Assembly: GCA_013215385.1 (NCBI GenBank)
Contig: JABSOY010000009.1
Coordinates: 124,001-188,000, forward strand
DNA from: Colwellia sp.
GTDB lineage: Bacteria; Pseudomonadota; Gammaproteobacteria; Enterobacterales; Alteromonadaceae
Reading direction: 5' to 3'
DNA: 64,000 bases
This document shows, piece by piece, positions 54,563 through 64,000 of the stretch. A program made the translations under genes and the position numbers. The notes beneath the pieces are model-generated. The model made no database searches. It was not told where the DNA came from and worked only from the letters and a program-made list of their open reading frames with translations. Position 1 is the first letter of the stretch. Each line of letters opens with the position of its first letter.

Positions 54563-54969
54563 AAACAATGTGATGAATGTTTATCCCTTGGAGGATGTAA
54601 ATAAATATGTATTTATAGCTTGCGGCTTTTATGAACTAAGGTAAAGTATTGCCCAGCTACTTTGTAGCGCAAAAACAATATGGAATGAATTAGCACGGAA
54701 AGCCAATAAACATTCACAATAATTTTATGAATGTTACTTTTTAATAATACGGATGATTAAGTTAATATCAGGATGATTGTTGATATTTGGGTCTAGAGAC
54801 CATTACGGACAGCCATATAAAGTGTCAGGAAGACCAAGAAAAACAAAAAAGTTAAGTATTTAACGCAAAATAAATAACAATAATACGTTAAAGCTTAAAG
54901 GGAATAGCTAATAGGTTAGGATAACCACTTAAAGTTTTACCAAAACGATGACTTGTTCATCGTTTTTTT
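54563..54969 (+). ncRNA. Putative CsrB/CsrC-type CsrA-sequestering sRNA
   Basis: About ten GGA motifs in ~400 nt (including three GGATG), several in hairpin loops. Putative -10 TATAAT at 54551-54556 and a strong terminator at 54942-54969. Sits upstream of yihI as E. coli csrC does. The 5' end is approximate. Confidence 0.55.
54942..54969 (+). terminator. Rho-independent terminator AAAACGATG-acttgtt-CATCGTTTTTTT
   Basis: Stem plus U tract with no upstream CDS on this strand for >500 bp. Confidence 0.9.
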
Positions 54970-55062
54970 ATGTCTGATATTTAATCAAACAAAAAACACT
55001 ATCGCGATTTCCCTCAATATAACGTAAAATACACAGATTGAATTTATAAACGAAATTATTTT

Positions 55063-55647
55063 ATGTCTCGTAGCAAAAAATCTAGAAAACAAGGCAACGG
55101 TTCTATTGGCGCAGTTAAAGTCGATAGGAAGAAAGTTGTCGTGCCAGTTGATAGAAAACCAAAGAAAAAAAGTGGTAAAGAAGCAGGAAATCGTCAGAAG
55201 GAAGCTTTTGATGCAGGTAAAGGCGCTCAAGCACAAACCGAACGAAAAGATCCCCGCATTGGTAGCAAAAAACCTATCGATCTTGGCGGCCCGGTAAAAA
55301 CCGCGGCTCAACCGTTTAAAGCAAAAATTAAAGCTAAAGTTGATAACTCTCCTATTGCCGCGATACGTGTTGTAGAAGCGGACACTTCCTTAGAGCTGGA
55401 ATTATATGCCATTGAAGATGACAGTCGTTTACAAAATATTATTGCTCAACAAGAAGAAGAAAACGAACTCAGCAATGAAGACGTAGATTACTTCAATGAA
55501 AAAATGGAACGTCATCAGCAATTGCGAGATTTACTTGGCTTGAAAGATGATGATGATGAAGACGAATTACCTGCAACCTCAACAACAAATTCTGAAGACG
55601 ATCTTTGGGACAAATTTGATAACAGCGATTTATCTGAATTCGAATAA
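55063..55647 (+). CDS. yihI: Der GTPase-activating protein YihI
   Basis: 'MSRSKKSRKQG...RKPKKKSGKEAGNRQ', acidic C-terminus with 'DDLWDKFDNSDLSEFE'. Confidence 0.94.
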   Translation: MSRSKKSRKQGNGSIGAVKVDRKKVVVPVDRKPKKKSGKEAGNRQKEAFDAGKGAQAQTERKDPRIGSKKPIDLGGPVKTAAQPFKAKIKAKVDNSPIAAIRVVEADTSLELELYAIEDDSRLQNIIAQQEEENELSNEDVDYFNEKMERHQQLRDLLGLKDDDDEDELPATSTTNSEDDLWDKFDNSDLSEFE

Positions 55648-55655
55648 GGTTAACT

Positions 55656-56147
55656 ATGCTTTTTAGCCCTTGGCTTTACATCACTATTGGTGCAGTAATA
55701 ATTATTGCTGCACTCGCTTTTTATGCGGCGAAATTGTTAACACAACTTAAACAACAAACCGCTAAAATCAAGCAAGCTGAGCAAGATAAAAAAATAGCCC
55801 TCGCTAAACACGACACTAAAATACTTAACAGTGTCGTTATCATTGTCCGTGCGCTGAAAGAAGAGCAATGTGATATCGCTGAAGGCTGCTGGCGATTAAG
55901 TGTGTTGCTAGATTCGTTAAAACTCAGCGAAAGCTTATCAAAGGAATTCCCTGCCGTATTTGCGCTTTATGAAGCTATTAAACACATGCCTATTCTTGAT
56001 GAACGTAAAAAGCTGACTAAACAAGAACGTATGAAGCTGGATTTGGAACGTGTAAAAGCAGAAGCAAGTTTGGCCGATAACATTAAAACCGATGTATCAC
56101 AATTACATCAATATGCCCAAGAACGTCTGAGCGCATTAGCAGAGTAA
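55656..56147 (+). CDS. DUF2489 domain-containing protein
   Basis: N-terminal TM; 'SVVIIVRALKEEQCDIAEGCWRLSVLLDSL...FPAVFALYEAIKHMPILDERKKLTKQERMKLDLERVK'. Confidence 0.88.
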   Translation: MLFSPWLYITIGAVIIIAALAFYAAKLLTQLKQQTAKIKQAEQDKKIALAKHDTKILNSVVIIVRALKEEQCDIAEGCWRLSVLLDSLKLSESLSKEFPAVFALYEAIKHMPILDERKKLTKQERMKLDLERVKAEASLADNIKTDVSQLHQYAQERLSALAE

Positions 56148-56362
56148 GCTCATAACTAGAATGATTAAAACAGCAGGTTATGAAGGATTAAAAATCTAAA
56201 TACTGCGCTGTTTTACCTCAAACGTCTCCATTTTTAATGTCCACAGCTAGAGCACGCTCTCGTTATAAACTGACGTTTTATTGCGCTCGATCAATATCCT
56301 TAACTTTTGCATTGTGATACTCACCAACAGAATATCAGTGATTATCAGTGATTATCAGGCAA

Positions 56363-56924
56363 GCAAATCAATTTTTTGATCCTCAATGATTTTCTAAATA
56401 TAACACCAGTGGTCCGAGATATACGTCTTACCCCACGGCATTCTAATTTAATGATGAATTTAGCGAACAAGATTTTATTACGGCGGTAAAAGACTCTCCA
56501 AATCGTAAATTTTCTTTGTATGTACATATGCCATTTTGTCATAACCTTTGTTACTTCTGCGGCGGTAATAAAGTAATCACCCGTCACCCGTCACCCGTCA
56601 CCGCGATAAAGCTGATACTTATTTAGAATATTTAGCCGATGAAATAAGCTCACGCGCTGATTTTTTTACCGACTACACGGTTAAGTAATTGCATTGGGCT
56701 GGCGGTACGCCCAGCTTTTAACTCATGTTCAAATAACGAAGCTCGTTTTTTTACTCAAAGAAAAGTTCACCTTTGCCAAGCTAAATAATGAGCTTTATAT
56801 TGCCCCAAAATATGGCTCGTTACATCGTAACTTTCAGGGTTATACCACCAAAAGCGGCTGTGACTTACTTAGTTTAGGCGTTTCTTCTATTAGTAATATC
56901 GGCACTTCTTTCAGCCAAAATTAA
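56363..56924 (+). pseudogene. hemN: Degenerate oxygen-independent coproporphyrinogen III oxidase (hemN) remnant
   Basis: Conceptual reading: DPQ*FSKYNTSGPRYTSYPTAF*FNDEFSEQDFITAVKDSPNRKFSLYVHMPFCHNLCYFCGGNKVITRH[7-bp repeat insertion]RDKADTYLEYLADEISSRADFFTDYTVK*LHWAGGTPSF, then QITKLVFLLKEKF and the C-terminal-type LHRNFQGYTTKSGCDLLSLGVSSISNIGTSFSQN. Confidence 0.93.
56578..56598. repeat. 7-bp tandem repeat CACCCGT x3 inside the hemN remnant
   Basis: cacccgtcacccgtcacccgt read directly; two extra units (14 bp) break the frame. Confidence 0.95.
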
Positions 56925-57484
56925 TCAATAACACCTAAATTAAACTCATAACCTGCACTGGTGAAAATTAATTGTGTACCATTATCTGTGACAACTTCTT
57001 TTGCTAAATCAGCCCATTGGTAATAAACATTACGATGTACTTTTGCCAGTAAATTTCGGCGAACCGTAACGTATAACTCACCCTTGCTGTTTATGGTAAG
57101 TGGGTGCTTGTTATCAAGCACAAACTCATCTTCTAGATTAGTCATTACGATCATCACTGACTTTTCTGTATCTTGCCAAGCCCATTGCGTTAACACAAAG
57201 GGAGCATCTTCTACTTCAATTTTGACTTTTTCTACCGGTGTTACCAAAAAATAATCATCGCCATCGCTCTGCTCATCTCTTAGCATTACTGACGCAAATA
57301 ACTTAACCAAAGGCAGCCGTTTGAAAATAGTGCCACCATAAAACCAGTCGCCATTTGCTTTAACTTGTATGTCTATTTCGCCACAGTATGGCGGATTCCA
57401 TTTTTCTATTGGCGGCAGGCTTACCGACGATTTTTTACTTTCGTTGATGTTACTGAGTTGTGCAGAAATTTTTTCTAGTGACAT
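56921..57484 (-). CDS. DUF1285 domain-containing protein
   Basis: 'PPIEKWNPPYCGEIDIQVKANGDWFYGGTIFKRLPLVKLFASVMLRDE...YFLVTPVEKVKIEVEDAPF'. Confidence 0.93.
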   Translation of the reverse strand: MSLEKISAQLSNINESKKSSVSLPPIEKWNPPYCGEIDIQVKANGDWFYGGTIFKRLPLVKLFASVMLRDEQSDGDDYFLVTPVEKVKIEVEDAPFVLTQWAWQDTEKSVMIVMTNLEDEFVLDNKHPLTINSKGELYVTVRRNLLAKVHRNVYYQWADLAKEVVTDNGTQLIFTSAGYEFNLGVID

Positions 57485-57517
57485 ATATGATCCAAAATAA
57501 ACCCGTTATTTAATTAA

Positions 57518-58840
57518 TTAATTATAGAGTGCATTAGGTAAAGTAACCTTAACTAAACAGCCTGCTTGCTCAGTATTTTCTAACGTTAACGTGCCTTGGT
57601 GTTTATCAATAATTTGCTGACATAATACCAGACCAATGCCAGAGCCTGCGGGTTTAGTGGAATAAAACGGCACAAATAAATTAGCCGTATTCTTAATGCC
57701 GGTGCCATGGTCAAGAATAGTTAACCACTGCGATTGTTTATCTTCCCCCCATGACAATTGCACCGGAGCCCCCGCTTCTAAGCCATTTTTTAACAAGTTT
57801 ATCATCACTTGCTCTATCATACTTTGATCAGCAAAGAGCTCCATATTAGGGTTACTATCTTCATCAATCATAATGTCTTGTCGGTTACTTTGAATAATTG
57901 CGGTATGGCTAATTAACTGTAACATTGAAAAAATCTGTTTATTCGGCTCAGGTAATTTAGCTACTTTCGCGTAACGTTTAATAAAGTCAGTTAAGTTATG
58001 AGCTCTTTCGCCAATAACAGACAAACCTTCGCTGATATCCTCTTTCCAGTCATCAGCTAATGGCTCACGTGTAACGAGCTTAGCCAAAGTTTGACTGATA
58101 GAACTGATCGGATACAGCGAGTTATTAACTTCATGGCTGATCACTTTAATCAGATTTTTCCACGCTTTTAATTCTTCTTCTCGTAAGACCGTTTTTAAAT
58201 CTGTGATAAACAGTAGCTTTCCCTGAATACCTTTATCACGATAACTGTCTAAACGTATTTGCCAGCGACCACTGCCCCCTGGAAATGTGTGTTCGAGTAA
58301 TTGTGTTTGTTCATCGGTAAAAAAGGTTGTTAAAGCCAGTGAATCGGCAGACTGTCCAATTAGCTGTAAAAAGTCACAGGCAAATAATCGCCCGGCAGCA
58401 GGATTAGCTAATTTTAATTTATTATTCGAATCAAAGGCAAATATGGCAACATTTATATGTGCAATAGTTTTATCGAGCAAGCGATAAGCTTCTTCTGAAG
58501 CAACTCTTTGCTCGCTTAAACTGGCAGAGAGTAAATTAATTTGATTGGTTAATTCGGTAAGAGCATCATGCTCAGCACGTTTTTTCCCGCGCAAGGTAAA
58601 GTCGCCACCGCGAACTGCTTCTACTAAATTGGATAAGGTTTGAAACTGAAATTTTAATTGTTGTTTGATCAAGCCGGCAAAACCAAAAACGCTTAACGAC
58701 AATAAGGTTGTTAGTAGAATTTTAGCGTAAACCGAATAATCAATTAACCACAGAAAAATTAAACAGCACAAATACGAAGGTATCGCCGCCGCTAAGGTAA
58801 GAGTAAATATTTTTTGTGAAAAATTATTATTTATCGCCAC
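57518..58840 (-). CDS. NtrB/NtrY-like sensor histidine kinase with PAS
   Basis: 'VISHEVNNSLYPISSISQTL', 'GSGIGLVLCQQI'; paired with the downstream sigma-54 regulator. Confidence 0.92.
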   Translation of the reverse strand: MAINNNFSQKIFTLTLAAAIPSYLCCLIFLWLIDYSVYAKILLTTLLSLSVFGFAGLIKQQLKFQFQTLSNLVEAVRGGDFTLRGKKRAEHDALTELTNQINLLSASLSEQRVASEEAYRLLDKTIAHINVAIFAFDSNNKLKLANPAAGRLFACDFLQLIGQSADSLALTTFFTDEQTQLLEHTFPGGSGRWQIRLDSYRDKGIQGKLLFITDLKTVLREEELKAWKNLIKVISHEVNNSLYPISSISQTLAKLVTREPLADDWKEDISEGLSVIGERAHNLTDFIKRYAKVAKLPEPNKQIFSMLQLISHTAIIQSNRQDIMIDEDSNPNMELFADQSMIEQVMINLLKNGLEAGAPVQLSWGEDKQSQWLTILDHGTGIKNTANLFVPFYSTKPAGSGIGLVLCQQIIDKHQGTLTLENTEQAGCLVKVTLPNALYN

Positions 58841-58855
58841 GTGACTGCAACTCCG

Positions 58856-60238
58856 CTACAAACCAAATTTGTCTAAACGTCGATAAAAAGCACTTTTACT
58901 GTAACCTAATGAATGAGCGGCTTCTTTTGCATTACCTGAACAGCGTCTTAGCACCAGTGAGATTAATTTTTCTTCTGCTTCTTCCATACTCAATTGTGCC
59001 CAGTCTTCATTATTAGCGCTATCTGTAATATTACTTGTATTCGTTATCGATGATTTTAGCAGTAGATCATCGGCTTCAATTTCACTAGAAGATGCCATAA
59101 GTACCGCACGCTCTATCAGATGATCGAGTTCACGAATGTTACCCGGCCATTGATAAGCAATAAGTTTATCCATAGCAGCAAGCGAGATTCCATCTATATT
59201 TCGTTGGTATTTTTGGCTATATTTTTTAAAAAAGTTATTGGCTAAGACCGGGATATCAGCAACACGTTCTCGTAACGGTGGTATTAGTATTTCAATGCTG
59301 TTCAAACGAAATAATAAATCTTGTCTGAATAGTTTTTCACTTACCATATGGTCTAAATCAGCATTAGTTGCGCTGATAATACGTACCGATGCTTGCTGGC
59401 TTTTACTACTGCCAAGTTTTTCAAATTCACCACTTTCTAAGACGCGCAGTAATTTAGCTTGTTGACTGAGCGGAATATTGGCAATTTCATCCATAAATAA
59501 GCAGCCATGGTCTGCCAATTCAAAACGGCCAATACGGTTAACTTTAGCGTCAGTGAAGCTTCCCTTAACGTGACCAAATAATTCAGACTCAAAAATAGCT
59601 TCGTTAATAGCGCCCATATTAACGGTGATAAAACTATGTGCATGCCGCGCTGAGTATTGATGAATAATATTGGCTAATTGGCTTTTTCCTGTACCATTTT
59701 CACCGGTGATCAGAATATTAATATCGGTGGCAGCGACATTATTGACTAGCTTCATCACTTGTTGCATAGCTTTCGACTGACAAACCCAGTGTTCGGGTTG
59801 CGTACTTTTTCTCAGTAGTTCATTTTCGGTGGCGAGTCTTTGACTTCTTTGTTGGCTATCTCTGAGCGCTAATAGATTTTTAAGAATATTAAAGAGTCTA
59901 TTATTATCACAGGGCTTTTCAATAAAATCATTTGCCCCTCTGCGCATGGCATCAACGGCAATATCAATAGTGCCCCAACCTGTCATCGCGACAATGGGGA
60001 TCAATGCATCAGTTTTACGAATGTCGGTGATCAACGTTAACCCTTCATCGCCCGATGTCGTGTCTTGCTGATAATTTAAATCCATCAAGATAAGATCAAA
60101 GCACTGTTCTTTTAGCGCTTTTAATACTTCATTTGGAGTAGTAACCGCGGTAGAGACAAAACCTTCAACTTTTAATTGCAGTTTTAATGCTGCCAAAATA
60201 TTTATGTCGTCATCAGCAAGTAAAACTTTATAACTCAT
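58856..60238 (-). CDS. NtrC-family sigma-54-dependent response regulator with GSFTDA in place of GAFTGA
   Basis: REC 'MSYKVLLADDDINILAALKLQLK'; AAA+ 'ITGENGTGKSQLANIIHQ'; 'ELFGHVKGSFTDAK'; Fis-type HTH C-terminus. Confidence 0.93.
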   Translation of the reverse strand: MSYKVLLADDDINILAALKLQLKVEGFVSTAVTTPNEVLKALKEQCFDLILMDLNYQQDTTSGDEGLTLITDIRKTDALIPIVAMTGWGTIDIAVDAMRRGANDFIEKPCDNNRLFNILKNLLALRDSQQRSQRLATENELLRKSTQPEHWVCQSKAMQQVMKLVNNVAATDINILITGENGTGKSQLANIIHQYSARHAHSFITVNMGAINEAIFESELFGHVKGSFTDAKVNRIGRFELADHGCLFMDEIANIPLSQQAKLLRVLESGEFEKLGSSKSQQASVRIISATNADLDHMVSEKLFRQDLLFRLNSIEILIPPLRERVADIPVLANNFFKKYSQKYQRNIDGISLAAMDKLIAYQWPGNIRELDHLIERAVLMASSSEIEADDLLLKSSITNTSNITDSANNEDWAQLSMEEAEEKLISLVLRRCSGNAKEAAHSLGYSKSAFYRRLDKFGL

Positions 60239-60353
60239 TCTTATTACTCTTTTGTAAAGATTTAACGCAGTTAGAAAAGCCGAAAACAAATTGCGATAGT
60301 TAATAGCAACATATTGCTGCTATTAACTTTTTATCACTCTACTTTAAAAGCTA

Positions 60354-62789
60354 TTATTCATAACGTAAAGCACTATTAGGCTCTAATTTAAGCACTTTAA
60401 AGGCAGGGATTAACGTAGCTGCTATAAAGGTTACCGAAATAGTCGACAATACAGCAATAGTAACTGCCGGGTAATAACCCGATAAAGTTAGCAATACTCC
60501 GGATAACATGTTGACCGCAAGATAACCTAGTATTGCCCCGACACTAATGCCCGCAAATAACATGGTTAAGCCTTGCTTTAGCAAGAGTTGGTAAATATCT
60601 TTATCAATAGCGCCTAATGCTCGACGAACACCAAATTCTTGCGTGCGTTGGGTAACACTACGACTCATGATGCCGTAAATGCCTGCGGCAGCAAGAATCA
60701 ATGATAAGGCACCAAAAATAATAAAAATCTTACCGACAAAGACCATAGCGCCAACCCGATGTTCAAGCCGGTCACTTAACGAAAACATGTTATAAAGCGG
60801 AATATTACTATCAACTTTAGCAGCCGTATCGATCAGTGTTTTTTGTAATTGGTACGGGTCTAACGAGGTTTTAATCGCTATATACTGATATTGATACGCT
60901 AACTGGCTATTAGGCACATAAATAGCCGGTCTAAACTGTTCATCACCAAAAGGCTGCGAATGAATTAAATGTTTGCTTATTCCTACTATCGTTAGCCATT
61001 CACTCTCTGGGTTATTGGGCTCTGTTTTAATTCGTTTCCCTATAGCGCTGCTATTTGGCCAGAACTTTTTGGCAAAATTTGCGCTGATAATAACCACAGG
61101 TAGACTGTCGATAGCATCATTATCATTAAATGCTCGACCTTCTAATATAGGAACGCCTAAAAATTCAAAATAGTTTTTTGAAATGGTCATGAAGTAAGAG
61201 CGAGGGTATTGCTTATCTTGATTTGCCATATCCTCAATTTGAATAGACTGTCGACCAGAAGAGCGGCCAGGAAGTGCGCTTGCACTGGTAGCGTTTTCAA
61301 TGCCAGGTTCTTTCATCAGCGCTTGAATTAACCGCTGATGATAGAGATTACGAGTAACGGTATTTTTATAATCATCTGTGTTTAGCGCAAAGCGGGCGCT
61401 TAATATTCCTTTAGACTTAAAGCCATAATCGGCATTAAGGGCATCATTAACACCAAAAATCATCACGCCGGCCAGAATCAATAAAGCACAAGACAAAAAT
61501 ATTTCCGAAGACACTAATACTTTCGTTAATTTTGCCGAACTTTTACTTTTTGCGCCACGAGTACCATCACGAAGCGTGCGGTTAATATCAGAATTCGATG
61601 CTTTAATCGCTGGTAATAAGCCGGTAAGCAGTGAAGTAAAAAATATTATCCAAGCGGCAATCGCTAACTCTTCAGCGCCTAAGTTAAATGTCCACCATGA
61701 TGCACCGATACCAAAGGTTTGAAACAGTGGCCGAGTAATATCGAGACCCCAACCAGCGAGGATGACGCCAAAAAAACCACCGATTAAACAAATAATAATA
61801 GTTTCTAACAGCATTTGGCGAATAATTCTACTTCTTGGTGCGCCTAAAGCACTACGAATAGCGACTTCTTTACTGCGTTCCATCGCCCGAGCCAGCATTA
61901 GGTTACCGACATTAGTAATAACTAACGCCATAATAAATATGGTTGCCCCAGTCAGCAAATAAACAATCATCATAGAGTTATCCATCATCATCTGCACTAA
62001 AGTACGACTATGCACTGAGACATTAGTATTACTTTCTGGATATTTTGCTGTTAATTCTTTTGAGTAGGTCATTAATTCTTGTTGAGCGGCTGGTAGTGAA
62101 ATATTAGGTTTTAACTGCGCAACTATAGAAACCTGCCAACCCCCTTGCCCTGCCTTTTGATTGGCCGCTACTTTTATTGGCACCCAGACAGATTGATTCC
62201 GTGGGTAGGCAAAACCTTCATTCATTACGCCGATAACGGTATGTACCTTGCCGTTGACTTGCACGGTTTTACCAATAACATCTTTGTTTTTATTATAATA
62301 GTCTTGCCATACTTGATAACTGATAATCACGACATCAGAGTGATCTGGATTTCTTTCTGTATCAATGAATGCTTTTTTCACATCACTATCAATAAATGTC
62401 CGCCCTAAATGGGCGTGCCCGCCAAATAACGAAAAGGCCTTAGGTTCAATAAATGCACCTTCATAGCGTTGCGCTTCTTTACCATTTGATAAACTCAAAC
62501 TAATAGATATGTATGCACTGAACTCGGCAAAACTTTGCTGGCGCTGTTTCATATAATCATAATCGTGGGCATAAACATTGCCCTGATTCTCCATACCATC
62601 AACAACAGCATCAACCATGACTAAACGTTCATAGTGAGGAATATCTAATTGCTTATAAGCCAGCATATTTATAATGGAAAACATATAAATAGATAAGCCT
62701 AAGCCTATTGCCAATACGACCACGGTAATACCGGTAAAACTTGGCGTTTTTAATAATAAGCGCCATGCATATTTAATATCTCTAAACAT
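60354..62789 (-). CDS. MacB/FtsX-like ABC transporter permease
   Basis: 811 aa, 'MFRDIKYAWRLLLKTPSFTGITVVVLAIGLG', two FtsX domains, 'EFGVRRALGA'. Confidence 0.94.
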   Translation of the reverse strand: MFRDIKYAWRLLLKTPSFTGITVVVLAIGLGLSIYMFSIINMLAYKQLDIPHYERLVMVDAVVDGMENQGNVYAHDYDYMKQRQQSFAEFSAYISISLSLSNGKEAQRYEGAFIEPKAFSLFGGHAHLGRTFIDSDVKKAFIDTERNPDHSDVVIISYQVWQDYYNKNKDVIGKTVQVNGKVHTVIGVMNEGFAYPRNQSVWVPIKVAANQKAGQGGWQVSIVAQLKPNISLPAAQQELMTYSKELTAKYPESNTNVSVHSRTLVQMMMDNSMMIVYLLTGATIFIMALVITNVGNLMLARAMERSKEVAIRSALGAPRSRIIRQMLLETIIICLIGGFFGVILAGWGLDITRPLFQTFGIGASWWTFNLGAEELAIAAWIIFFTSLLTGLLPAIKASNSDINRTLRDGTRGAKSKSSAKLTKVLVSSEIFLSCALLILAGVMIFGVNDALNADYGFKSKGILSARFALNTDDYKNTVTRNLYHQRLIQALMKEPGIENATSASALPGRSSGRQSIQIEDMANQDKQYPRSYFMTISKNYFEFLGVPILEGRAFNDNDAIDSLPVVIISANFAKKFWPNSSAIGKRIKTEPNNPESEWLTIVGISKHLIHSQPFGDEQFRPAIYVPNSQLAYQYQYIAIKTSLDPYQLQKTLIDTAAKVDSNIPLYNMFSLSDRLEHRVGAMVFVGKIFIIFGALSLILAAAGIYGIMSRSVTQRTQEFGVRRALGAIDKDIYQLLLKQGLTMLFAGISVGAILGYLAVNMLSGVLLTLSGYYPAVTIAVLSTISVTFIAATLIPAFKVLKLEPNSALRYE

Positions 62790-62826
62790 AATAAAAATCT
62801 CTCCGTTAAATGCTTACGTTAAATAA

Positions 62827-63531
62827 TTAAGCAGCTTGATTCGATAGATTGGTGTCTTCAACAACTCGGCCATCAAACAGGCTGATGCGTCTTGACGCCG
62901 AATCAGCACAATGTTGGTCATGCGTTACCATACAAATTGTTGCGCCTTCTTTATGTAATGCATGCAGTAAATCCATCACCATTTGGGCATTTTTAGAATC
63001 TAAATTTCCGGTCGGTTCATCGGCAAGTAAAATGGAAGGTGAGCCTGCCAATGCTCTAGCAATGGCTACACGTTGTTGCTGACCGCCAGATAATTGTGAA
63101 GGAAAGTGTTTGTTTCTATGTCCCATATCGACTTTAGCTAAGGCATCATTAACCCGTGTTTTTATTTCGGCTTCGGATAAGTCTTTGCGATAAGTCAGTG
63201 GTAATTCAACATTTTCATAGACATCAAGATCGGATATCAAATTGAACGATTGAAAAATAAAGCCTATTTCTTTGTTTCGTATTTTTGCTCGCTCATTTTT
63301 TGATAGCTCACTAGTATCCTGACCATTCAAAACAAACTGCCCTTGTGAAGCTGTATCTAATAACCCTAACAAAGAAAGCAATGTTGATTTTCCACAGCCT
63401 GAAGGGCCGGTAATAGAAACAAACTCGCCCTTGTTAATGGTTAGAACAATACTAGACAATGCCAATGTTTCTACTTCGTCGGTTAAAAATGATTTGTCGA
63501 TACTGTTTAATTCAATAATGCTGTTCATCAC
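62827..63531 (-). CDS. ABC transporter ATP-binding protein (MacB/LolD type)
   Basis: 'GPSGCGKSTLL', 'LSGGQQQRVAIARAL', 'LLADEPTGNLD'. Confidence 0.96.
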   Translation of the reverse strand: MMNSIIELNSIDKSFLTDEVETLALSSIVLTINKGEFVSITGPSGCGKSTLLSLLGLLDTASQGQFVLNGQDTSELSKNERAKIRNKEIGFIFQSFNLISDLDVYENVELPLTYRKDLSEAEIKTRVNDALAKVDMGHRNKHFPSQLSGGQQQRVAIARALAGSPSILLADEPTGNLDSKNAQMVMDLLHALHKEGATICMVTHDQHCADSASRRISLFDGRVVEDTNLSNQAA

Positions 63532-63588
63532 AATTCCTTTATTTAAAATTGATTGTTCTTGAGTAAATTTTTAATGGATGTTTATAAA

Positions 63589-64000
63589 CTAATTAAGCAA
63601 AACCGTATGATGGCTTTGCCAATTGGTAGTGTCTGACAAGACGATTTCGTCGCCAACCTGTAAGCCCGAAAGTATTTGTATTTGACTGACAGAGCCTTGA
63701 CCTAACTTCACTGAAATTTTTCGTGCATAACCTTCGTCATCCAAGCGATATAAATTGCTACTAACATTGGCTCGCACAAAGGCAGGGCGTTGCACATACA
63801 AAGTATTTTCGAGTTCAGTAACGTTTATTTTTCCGGTAATACTTAAATCTGGACGAGCACTTTTAGGTAAGGTGTCTAGTATTCTTATATCGACTTGCAC
63901 ATTGCCATTATTCACATTCGGGTCAATGCGAATAACTTCGCCAGAAACCAAGCCGTTTCTGGTATCTATGACCGCCGTTTGCCCTAAAACAACCTCACCA
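63589..64000 (-). CDS. HlyD/RND-type periplasmic adaptor subunit (C-terminal part; truncated by window end)
   Basis: 'GEVIRIDPNVNNGNVQVDIRILDTLPKSARPDLSITGKI', 'GLQVGDEIVLSDT'; frame open beyond 64000. Confidence 0.85.
   Translation of the reverse strand, partial: GEVVLGQTAVIDTRNGLVSGEVIRIDPNVNNGNVQVDIRILDTLPKSARPDLSITGKINVTELENTLYVQRPAFVRANVSSNLYRLDDEGYARKISVKLGQGSVSQIQILSGLQVGDEIVLSDTTNWQSHHTVLLN

Noticed and set aside
56345-56587. 80-aa minus-strand ORF over the hemN remnant
   Set aside because: The plus strand clearly holds HemN homology; the antisense frame is incidental.

Overview
The window is a chromosomal segment from an AT-rich marine gammaproteobacterium. Protein motifs and gene order suggest Alteromonadales, Colwellia-like; this is inference, since no database was searched. 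The left ~4.2 kb looks like the end of an integrative element. It holds two tandem paralogous proteins with HEPN-like RNxxxH motifs, a 9-copy 12-bp repeat array, a hypothetical ORF, two tiny ATGA-overlapping ORFs and a tyrosine recombinase. A 10-8-10 bp inverted-repeat site separates the recombinase from rph. The rest is mostly housekeeping: rph-pyrE, bioH, comF, a lysine-riboswitch-controlled dapA/dapD/PLP-decarboxylase/AstE-like operon, rsmC, arcA with a stand-alone Hpt protein, folE2, gltBD, yicC, yceH, dsbA, srkA, ccoG, hutF-hutG, a BvgS-like hybrid kinase, a Prx-Grx fusion, an MCP, purU, an M61 peptidase, yihI, and an NtrB/NtrC-like pair beside an ABC efflux operon. Main points for follow-up: (1) a putative unannotated CsrB/CsrC-type sRNA upstream of yihI; (2) a lysine riboswitch with a readable translational switch, on an operon that may carry a non-orthologous succinyl-DAP desuccinylase; (3) the integrative-element end with tandem HEPN-like genes, iteron-like array and candidate att core; (4) a bacterial Nma111-like tandem HtrA lipoprotein with a dead second protease domain; (5) a dCache-GGDEF gene broken by a 10-bp duplication and a nonsense codon; (6) a decayed hemN with a 7-bp tandem triplication; (7) two genes whose best SD-spaced start codons appear to be ATT and ATC.
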